NCBI RefSeq assembly: GCF_005938645.2
Contig: NZ_CP042171.1
Location: 5,580,001 to 5,644,000 of the forward strand
Direction of reading: 5' to 3'
Source of the DNA: Pedobacter sp. KBS0701
Lineage (GTDB): Bacteria; Bacteroidota; Bacteroidia; Sphingobacteriales; Sphingobacteriaceae
DNA length: 64,000 nucleotides
Position numbers and translations under genes: made by a program. The notes under the pieces were generated by a model, which saw only the letters and a program-made list of their open reading frames with translations, had not been told where the DNA came from and ran no database searches. Below, piece by piece: positions 19,145 through 25,467 of this stretch. Every line of letters begins with the position of its first letter. The first letter of the stretch is position 1.

Positions 19145-21271
19145 TTACCAGCTCATTCCCAAATTCTGAAATACAAAACTCCACACATCAGCCGCTTCTT
19201 CAATTAGTTTTGTGGTGGGTTTGCCCGCCCCATGACCGGCTTTGGTTTCAATCCTGATTAAAACCGGATTTTCGCCTTTATATTTTTCCTGTAAGGTTGC
19301 TGCGAATTTGAAAGAGTGCGCAGGTACCACGCGGTCATCATGATCCGCAGTAGTAATTAGGGTTGCAGGATAATTAACGCCACTTTTTACATTATGGAGC
19401 GGTGAATATTTGATCAGGTAATCAAAATCCTCCTTTTTATCGCTGGTTCCGTATTCAACAGCCCATCCCCATCCAACGGTAAATTTATGATAGCGTAGCA
19501 TATCCAGCACGCCAACCGCGGGTAAAGCTACCTTGAAAAGATCAGGTCTTTGGGTCATGCAGGCACCAACCAAAAGTCCGCCATTTGAGCCACCCGAAAT
19601 GGCAATTTTAGCTGGATTGGTATATTTTTCTTTCACCAGGTACTCAGCTGCGGCAATAAAATCGTCGAATACATTTTGCTTTTTGGCTAACATGCCGCCT
19701 TTATGCCAGGCCTCGCCATACTCGCTTCCTCCACGTAAGCTTGGTTGAACGTAAATTCCTCCCCGTTCTAAAAATAACATTCGCGATAGACTGAACCCAG
19801 GCGTTAAACTAATCTGGAAGCCGCCGTAAGCATAGAGATAAACCGGGTTATTGCCATCCAGTTTGATGCCTTTTTTGTGTACGATAAACATGGGTACTTT
19901 TGTGCCGTCTTTTGATGGATAAAATACCTGTTTGGTTTCATAATCGTCGGTATTGAATTTCAATTCCGACTTTTTATATAAAATTGATTCAGCCTTGCCC
20001 ACATCATAACGGTAGATGGTGCCTGGAGTGGTGAAATTAGAAAAGGTATAAAAAAATTCTTTATCTTCTTTGTAACCGCCAAAACCTCCAACGGTTCCAA
20101 TTGCCGGTAGTTTTACTTCGCCAATTTTCTTTCCGGTTAAATCAAACTGAATAATATTGGTGCTGGCATCTTTTAAATAAGTAGCCCAAAGAAACCCTCC
20201 GCCGGTTCCAATACCCTCTAAAGCTAATTTCGATTCAGGGATAATTTTCAGCCAGTTTTTAGGATCTGCATTTTTTGGATCAACCAAAACCACCTGTTTG
20301 TTTTCTGCTCCTAAATCAGTGTTCACCAATAATTTATCGCCTATGTTGTCAACAACGTTGTGATTATGCTCATAACCTTTAATTAGTGGCGCTATTTTGC
20401 TATCTGGGCCGTTTAAATCTTGATAATACAATGCATTGCCTGAAGTACCGGCACTGGCATAAACCACCAGAAAGCGTTCATCTTCGGTAACATTGGCACC
20501 AAAATATAGATTTGGATTGGTTTTATCTTCAAAAATTAATTGATCGTTTTGTTGCTGATCGCCCAATTTATGGAAATACACTTTTTGGTATTTATTGGCT
20601 GCAGAAAGATCGGTTCCTTTGGCAGGTTCGTCAAATTTACTGTAGTAAAAACCATTACCTTTCCAGGCTGCACCAGAGAATTTTGTCCATTTCAGCTCAT
20701 CTGCTAATTTGGTTTTGCTGGCTATTTCTATTACGTAAATATTGCTCCAGTCTGATCCTGCTTGCGCAACCGAATAGGCTAGGTATTTTTTGTCGTGAGA
20801 GAATCCCAAAAGCGAAACGGCTGCTGTTCCGTCTTTTGTGAGTGTATTTGGATCGAGAAAAACCTCTTCCTTACCTTCTAATCCCTTTTTAATAAACCAG
20901 ATGCTTTGGTTTTGCAGTCCATCGTTTTTGGTAAAGAAATAATATTCGCCAACCTTAAATGGAGCTGATTCTTTAGGATAGTTCCAGATTTCAGTTAAAC
21001 GCTTTTTAACGTCTGCACGGTAAGGAATCTGCTCCAGATAGTTTTGGGTGACCTTATTTTCGGCAATCACCCAGGCCTTGGTTTCGGCAGAGGTGTCGTT
21101 TTCTAACCAACGGTAAGGATCGGCGATCGTGGTGCCGAAATAATTGTCTTTGGTGTCGTCTTTTTTCGTTTCTGGATATTTCATCAATGTTATTTTTTCT
21201 GCTGGTTTTTTGCCCTGGTTACAGGCAAAAAAGCTTAGCGCAAATAAGGATAATAGAATTTGTTTTTTCAT
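19145..21271 (-). CDS. S9A prolyl oligopeptidase family protein
   Basis: A 708-residue peptidase with a lipoprotein-type signal (LSFFACNQG), so periplasmic and membrane-anchored. An N-terminal seven-blade propeller (from YPETKKDDTKDNYFG) is followed by an alpha/beta-hydrolase domain. Ser562 in ISGGSNGGLLVG is the nucleophile; the Asp in TADHDDRVVPAHSF and the His in ETKAGHGAGKP complete the triad. Family members cut short peptides after proline. Length is normal and the gene is monocistronic. Confidence 0.94.
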   Translation of the reverse strand: MKKQILLSLFALSFFACNQGKKPAEKITLMKYPETKKDDTKDNYFGTTIADPYRWLENDTSAETKAWVIAENKVTQNYLEQIPYRADVKKRLTEIWNYPKESAPFKVGEYYFFTKNDGLQNQSIWFIKKGLEGKEEVFLDPNTLTKDGTAAVSLLGFSHDKKYLAYSVAQAGSDWSNIYVIEIASKTKLADELKWTKFSGAAWKGNGFYYSKFDEPAKGTDLSAANKYQKVYFHKLGDQQQNDQLIFEDKTNPNLYFGANVTEDERFLVVYASAGTSGNALYYQDLNGPDSKIAPLIKGYEHNHNVVDNIGDKLLVNTDLGAENKQVVLVDPKNADPKNWLKIIPESKLALEGIGTGGGFLWATYLKDASTNIIQFDLTGKKIGEVKLPAIGTVGGFGGYKEDKEFFYTFSNFTTPGTIYRYDVGKAESILYKKSELKFNTDDYETKQVFYPSKDGTKVPMFIVHKKGIKLDGNNPVYLYAYGGFQISLTPGFSLSRMLFLERGGIYVQPSLRGGSEYGEAWHKGGMLAKKQNVFDDFIAAAEYLVKEKYTNPAKIAISGGSNGGLLVGACMTQRPDLFKVALPAVGVLDMLRYHKFTVGWGWAVEYGTSDKKEDFDYLIKYSPLHNVKSGVNYPATLITTADHDDRVVPAHSFKFAATLQEKYKGENPVLIRIETKAGHGAGKPTTKLIEEAADVWSFVFQNLGMSW

Positions 21272-21384
21272 AGTGAAACAGATTTATTTACTAATATATG
21301 TCTTTTTTGCCTTCGGGTTGATTACACCTGTTTATTAAGCGATTTTAGTTTTAGTGTTTATGCTTTAGCCTTTGGTCTTTCTTC

Positions 21385-21415
21385 TTTAGTCTTTAAGCTT
21401 TTTGAGTTACCTTTG
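21385..21415 (+). promoter_or_regulatory. Bacteroidota promoter just before the lpxH-like start
   Basis: TACCTTTG (21408-21415) matches TAnnTTTG, and the -33 position at exactly 19-nt spacing reads TTTA (21385-21388). The ATG at 21423 is only 7 nt beyond the -7 element, so the mRNA would be nearly leaderless. Confidence 0.55.
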
Positions 21416-21422
21416 AAAACCC

Positions 21423-22172
21423 ATGGCAAAAAATATTTATTTCGCTTCCGATTTTCATTTAGGTACGCCTAATTATGCCGAAAGCCGTGCCCGTGAAGCG
21501 CGTATTGTAGGTTGGTTAGATTTTATAGAACCAAATTGTGGTGAATTGTTTTTAATGGGCGATATTTTCGATTTCTGGTTCGAGTATGCTAAAGTGATTC
21601 CGAAAGGATTTATCCGTTTACAGGGAAAACTGGCAGCCATGGCCGATGCCGGAATAAAAATCTACTTTTTTAAAGGCAACCACGATATGTGGGTTCGCGA
21701 TTATTTTACCCGGGAAATCGGGATGGAAATTATCAGTGATGAACTGATCATCGAAAGGGGAGGTAAGAAATTTTACCTGCACCATGGCGATGGCTTAGGA
21801 CCGGGAGATAATAAATACAAATTTTTAAGAAAAATTTTTAGAAGCAAAGTTTGTCAATGGCTGTTTGCACGTTTGCATCCAAATTTGGGTATTGGTATCG
21901 CCAATGGCTGGAGCCAGGGGAGTAGGGCCGCACAAACCGAAAAAGAAGTTTTTTTAGGTGAGGATAAAGAATGGCTGGCCATTTATGCCAAAGAACATCT
22001 GCAGAAGGCATATTTCGATTACTTTATTTTCGGACACAGGCACCTGCCGCTCGACATTGATTTGGGTAATGGTAGCAGGTATGTAAATATCGGCGAATGG
22101 CTCAACTATAATTCTTATGGGGTATTTGATGGGCAGGAGTTAAAACTGGAATATTATAACCCAGATGCTTAA
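21423..22172 (+). CDS. lpxH: UDP-2,3-diacylglucosamine diphosphatase (LpxH-like)
   Basis: A 249-residue calcineurin-type metallophosphoesterase. The metal-binding motifs occur in the expected order: SDFHLG (9-14), GDIFDFWFEY, GNHDMW, HHGDGLGPGD and FGHRHLP. This layout and length fit LpxH, which hydrolyses UDP-2,3-diacylglucosamine to lipid X in lipid A synthesis at the inner membrane. A related LpxH-like phosphoesterase cannot be fully excluded. It is monocistronic and followed by a repeat block. Confidence 0.87.
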   Translation: MAKNIYFASDFHLGTPNYAESRAREARIVGWLDFIEPNCGELFLMGDIFDFWFEYAKVIPKGFIRLQGKLAAMADAGIKIYFFKGNHDMWVRDYFTREIGMEIISDELIIERGGKKFYLHHGDGLGPGDNKYKFLRKIFRSKVCQWLFARLHPNLGIGIANGWSQGSRAAQTEKEVFLGEDKEWLAIYAKEHLQKAYFDYFIFGHRHLPLDIDLGNGSRYVNIGEWLNYNSYGVFDGQELKLEYYNPDA

Positions 22173-22190
22173 TTTTTGAGCCGTTTAGCT

Positions 22191-22945
22191 ATTTGGGTTG
22201 CATGTCGCCTGGATGTTTAATCTACAGTTCCTAAACCCGATAAAACGAAAAGCCCGGAGCGTAGCGAAGACTTGGAGTGATAGCGGGGCTGCTGGCTGCC
22301 ATAATTGAGGAACTGCCTATTTCCAAAACCTCTAAATAATGCTTTTCCAAAAGTAAATCAATTGTTCTAATTATATTAGATGTCCATTTTTTAGGAAAGC
22401 TAAACCAGAAGCATTTCTTAATGTTCGCCGGGCTTTTCGTTATAGTCCCGATTTTGAAGGAAAATCGGGAGCTGCCACTTCAATCCCGTTTAGTTAAGCG
22501 GGTCAGTGGTACTATTTTGGGGTTGCACGTCGCCTGGATGCACGGTCTACTGTTTCTAAACCCGGTAAAACGAAAAGCCCACAGCGTAGTGAGGACTTGG
22601 AGTGATAGCGGGGCTGCTGGCTGCCATAAGTGAGGAACTGCCCATTTCCAAAATCTCTAATTAATGCTTTTCTCAGCATAAAACTATTTTTCCAACTATA
22701 TTGATGTCCATTTTTTAGGAAAGCAAAACCTGAAGCATTTCTTAATGTTCGCCGGGCTTTTCGTTATAGTCCCGGTTTTGAAGGAAAATCGGGAGCTGCC
22801 GCTTCAATCCCGTTTAGTTAAGCGGGTAAGTGGTGCTATTTGGGGTTGCATGGCGTCTAAATGCACGGTCTACTGTTCCTAAACCCGATAAAACGAAAAG
22901 CCCACAGCGTAGCGAGGACTTGGAGTGATAGCGGGACTATTGCCC
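22191..22945. repeat. Tandem repeat block, unit about 324 bp, 2.3 copies
   Basis: The word CTTGGAGTGATAGCGGG recurs at 22271, 22596 and 22919, giving spacings of 325 and 323 bp. Each unit starts near GGGGTTGCA and contains palindromic parts, among them CGGGCTTTTCGTTATAGTCC and a CCCGATTTTGAAGGAAAATCGGG hairpin core. Copies 1 and 2 are nearly full and copy 3 is partial. The block fills most of the 956-bp gap between lpxH and prfA; frames of 70-86 codons through it are not genes. Confidence 0.85.
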
Positions 22946-23063
22946 GCCACTGGCACAAATCCCTTCATTTTCTAATTTTTAATAAAACCATTCCTTTGCT
23001 TAATACCTCTACAGTTAACCGATTAACCATTCTCACCAAACAAACTAATTCAGCTTTTTTCCT

Positions 23064-23071
23064 TATTTTTG
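23064..23071 (+). promoter_or_regulatory. -7 element of prfA
   Basis: TATTTTTG matches the TAnnTTTG consensus 57 nt before the prfA start codon. The -33 position is not a good match, so this is supported by the -7 element only. Confidence 0.45.
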
Positions 23072-23128
23072 CATTTCCTGAATTTTTGAGCCTATTCCAA
23101 CCTTCAGGAAATTTCAACTAGAATAAAT

Positions 23129-24202
23129 ATGTTAGATAAATTAGAAGCTATAAAGCTGCGTTGGGAAGATGTAGAAGAATCGTTGAGCAATCCGGATGTC
23201 ATTCAGGATATGAAACGTTTTGCGGCTTTAAATAAAGAATATAAAGATTTGGGCAAAATTGTAGATGAATATAAAATCTACAAAAATGTGATGAGTAACA
23301 TCGATGCGAACAAAGAGATCTTAGCTACTGAAAAAGATGCTGAAATGCGCGAGATGGCAAAAGAAGAGCTCGATCTTTTGTTAAAACAACAGGAAGAAAT
23401 GGAAAGCAATATCCGCTTGATGTTGATTCCTAAAGATCCTGAAGATGCCAAAAATGCGGTTTTTGAGATCCGTGGCGGTACCGGTGGAGATGAAGCTGCT
23501 TTATTTGCAGGCGATTTATACCGCATGTATACCCGTTATTTCGAAACTAAAGGCTGGAAGGTTGAAACTGTTGATGTAACCGAAGGTACTGCGGGAGGTT
23601 ATAAAGAGGTGATTCTGAAAGTGAGTGGTGATGATGTTTATGGTCAGTTAAAGTACGAAAGTGGTGTACACCGCGTGCAACGTGTGCCAGATACCGAAAC
23701 ACAGGGTCGTGTGCATACCTCAGCTGCGTCTGTAGCAGTTTTACCAGAAGCAGAAGAAATTGATCTGTATATTAACCCTGCCGATATAGAGCTGCAGACT
23801 TCGCGTTCGGGCGGTGCCGGTGGACAGAACGTAAACAAGGTAGAAACTAAAGTGCAGTTAACGCATAAACCTTCGGGTATTGTGGTGGTTTGCCAGCAGG
23901 AACGTTCTCAGCTGGGTAACCGTGTAATTGCGATGGAGATGTTGCGTAGTAAGCTTTACGATATCGAATTGCAGAAAAAGAATGGTGATATTGCTGCTAA
24001 ACGTAAAACAATGGTATCAACAGGAGATCGTTCGGCTAAGATCAGAACTTATAATTATCCTCAGGGCCGTGTTACCGAACACCGCATTGGCTTAACGATG
24101 TATAACCTGCCGAGCATTATGGATGGCGATATCCAGGAAATTATTGATGCACTTCAGTTTGCGGAAAATGCAGAGAAGATGCAAGAAGGTGCTGTAGGTT
24201 AG
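23129..24202 (+). CDS. prfA: Peptide chain release factor 1
   Basis: A 357-residue class I release factor that reads UAA and UAG stop codons and triggers hydrolysis of peptidyl-tRNA on the ribosome. The codon-recognition PxT motif is PDT at 187-189 in QRVPDTETQGR, which marks RF1 rather than RF2. The catalytic GGQ motif is at 231-233 in SGGAGGQNVNK; its Gln is the usual PrmC methylation target. Full length with a normal start. The tRNA-Asp gene lies 105 nt downstream under its own promoter. Confidence 0.97.
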   Translation: MLDKLEAIKLRWEDVEESLSNPDVIQDMKRFAALNKEYKDLGKIVDEYKIYKNVMSNIDANKEILATEKDAEMREMAKEELDLLLKQQEEMESNIRLMLIPKDPEDAKNAVFEIRGGTGGDEAALFAGDLYRMYTRYFETKGWKVETVDVTEGTAGGYKEVILKVSGDDVYGQLKYESGVHRVQRVPDTETQGRVHTSAASVAVLPEAEEIDLYINPADIELQTSRSGGAGGQNVNKVETKVQLTHKPSGIVVVCQQERSQLGNRVIAMEMLRSKLYDIELQKKNGDIAAKRKTMVSTGDRSAKIRTYNYPQGRVTEHRIGLTMYNLPSIMDGDIQEIIDALQFAENAEKMQEGAVG

Positions 24203-24228
24203 TTAATTACGATTATTTTAAAATAAAG

Positions 24229-24259
24229 TTTGCAAATAAGAATTTTGTCTCTATATTTG
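24229..24259 (+). promoter_or_regulatory. Promoter of the first tRNA-Asp gene
   Basis: TTTG (24229-24232), exactly 19 nt, then TATATTTG (24252-24259): a perfect match to the Bacteroidota TTTG-N19-TAnnTTTG promoter. Confidence 0.8.
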
Positions 24260-24307
24260 CAACCTCGAAAGGGGAAAGAGGTTTAAGCTTTTAAAAAGTA
24301 AACAAAA

Positions 24308-24381
24308 GGAGTGGTAGTTCAGCTGGTTAGAATGCCTGCCTGTCACGCAGGAGGTCGCGGGTTCGAGTCCCGTCCATTCCG
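24308..24381 (+). tRNA. tRNA-Asp (anticodon GTC), copy 1
   Basis: A 74-nt cloverleaf. The acceptor arms GGAGTGG and CCATTCC pair with one G-U. The D-arm contains AGCTGGTTAGA, the anticodon stem-loop is CCTGC-CTGTCAC-GCAGG, the T-arm is CGGGTTCGAGTCCCG and the discriminator base is G. CCA is not encoded. A second gene with identical sequence lies at 31585. Confidence 0.97.
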
Positions 24382-24390
24382 CTCTAACAC

Positions 24391-24436
24391 AAAAACAACC
24401 ATCTAAATGCTTGATATTTAGATGGTTGTTTTTTTA
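24391..24436 (+). terminator. Terminator of tRNA-Asp copy 1
   Basis: A 15-bp perfect stem, AACAACCATCTAAAT with its inverse, around a 7-nt loop (24394-24430) is followed by a T-run. It starts about 10 nt after the tRNA. Confidence 0.9.
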
Positions 24437-24510
24437 AAAAATCACGTGCGTTTCAATTTCTATTCAAATGATCATTTTGTAATTTTCTTAAAATCAACTA
24501 CTTACGGAAT

Positions 24511-24536
24511 AGTCGGGTTTCGAGCCCCGTTCATTA
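24511..24536 (+). other. tRNA-Asp 3'-end-like fragment (possible left attachment-site remnant)
   Basis: The words GTCGGGTTTCGAGCCCC and GTTCATTAC resemble the T-arm and acceptor end of the adjacent tRNA-Asp (GTCGCGGGTTCGAGTCCC, GTCCATTCC), with one small gap and a few changes. It shares CCCCGTTCA (24525-24533) with a similar fragment at 31375-31383, a form that the intact tRNA genes lack. The pair would bound a 6.9-kb island as attL/attR. Inference from sequence similarity by eye. Confidence 0.5.
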
Positions 24537-24544
24537 CTTTAAAT

Positions 24545-24703
24545 TTACTTTGATAAATCTTTTTTATTTTGTTCCTCAACCTGTCTAAAGGTTATATTCA
24601 CTATGATCTGGGCAATCAACTCGATTAGTTGCTCTTCTGCGCTAGTGAGGGAAGGTTCGTGGTTTTCAGTCTTATTCTTCCTTCTAGCTCTGCGTTTTTT
24701 CAC
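24545..24703 (-). CDS. Possible 52-residue basic protein next to the recombinase remnant
   Basis: An uninterrupted frame from a GTG (24701-24703) to TAA, with a basic start VKKRRARRKNKTEN and a helical, acidic end (SAEEQLIELIAQIIVN). There is no ATG start in frame. It lies directly downstream of the decayed recombinase on the same strand and may be its former partner gene, or part of the same decay. I do not recognise it. Confidence 0.35.
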   Translation of the reverse strand: MKKRRARRKNKTENHEPSLTSAEEQLIELIAQIIVNITFRQVEEQNKKDLSK

Positions 24704-24743
24704 TGGCGTTCTATAAAATTATTCTGGACACTCTTGAATATCT

Positions 24744-25263
24744 AAAAACGTATGAGCAAAGCCTTCCGCTACATATGAATGATCTTTAAAGTCTGTGCGC
24801 TGTCCGGTGACCTTCCTTTTTTAGCTTTATAAACCTTTTGCTTAACATTCAAAGATCGTCTGTCGTTTTCAGCTTCAGAAGTAGATAGATAAACTAGACT
24901 GCGAGTAAGATTTTATTGTCAGGTATTGACAAATCCAAATCCTGATCCAATAGCTTGGAGGAGTTGCCCAGCTTAATTAGCCTCGAATCATGTATTACGC
25001 ATCGACAATGTTGCGGCTAAACAGATCCCATTTGTTAAGTAGGATGAGATTGAGTTTGTCGTTTGTGATCTTCGATCGATGCATCATCGCAACCCATGCT
25101 GGTCGATCAAAGGTTTTGGCAGAATGGCCGTCAAGAACAATTTCCAAACTGTTGGTGTGACTAAACAATGCTTATTCAATTGGTCATGTTGGCTTCTTTG
25201 AGAGTGCACTTTTATAGCCTGCTCAGCAGTGCTAACACGAATATAGAATATTACTTTTTGCAT
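24744..25263 (-). pseudogene. Decayed serine site-specific recombinase
   Basis: Pieces of a serine recombinase occur in order but in different frames. The N-terminal catalytic strand reads MQKVIFYIRVSTAEQA, with the nucleophile Ser in RVS. Then come GHSAKTFDRPAW, NLILLNKWDLFSRN, DLDLSIPDNKILLAV and YLSTSEAENDRRSLNVK. At least three frame breaks, in-frame stops and a missing C-terminal half show it is non-functional. It sits at the left end of the tRNA-bounded island and is probably the relict integrase of that island. Confidence 0.85.
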
Positions 25264-25380
25264 CCAAATCCTTTCCGACATATAGGATGACATTCAGTTT
25301 ATGTTTCCATAATTATATATTGGTAGACTTGAATCATTATATTATTGTTGTAGAGAGGGTTTAATCTGATACAATAGAGA

Positions 25381-25395
25381 ACTAGTATTACTAGT
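25381..25395. promoter_or_regulatory. 15-bp palindrome upstream of the island operon
   Basis: ACTAGTATTACTAGT is a perfect 7+1+7 palindrome 73 bp before the start codon of the kinase-like gene. Operator-like; no binding protein is known. Confidence 0.4.
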
Positions 25396-25413
25396 AATTG
25401 ATATGTTAAACAG

Positions 25414-25446
25414 GTAGATAAAATTTATCTCTCAAATTTTATCTAC
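25414..25446. promoter_or_regulatory. Perfect 13-bp inverted repeat just before the island operon
   Basis: GTAGATAAAATTT (25414-25426), a 7-nt spacer, and AAATTTTATCTAC (25434-25446) form a perfect inverted repeat ending 21 bp before the ATG at 25468. With no U-run and a position at the expected promoter/leader, it reads as an operator or a 5'-leader hairpin controlling the four-gene operon rather than as a terminator. Confidence 0.6.
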
Positions 25447-25467
25447 ATTTATGGCTCTTTGTAAATT

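Noticed and set aside
22191..22945. Repeat block as a CRISPR array
   Set aside because: Units are about 324 bp, adjacent and without short regular spacers, and no cas genes are present.
22421..23121. Reading frames of 70 and 86 codons in the lpxH-prfA gap
   Set aside because: Both lie in the tandem 324-bp repeats and begin with nearly the same residues because they repeat the same DNA; no codon or motif evidence for protein.
23278..23838. Minus-strand frames inside prfA
   Set aside because: They are antisense shadows of a strongly conserved gene with PxT and GGQ motifs on the other strand.
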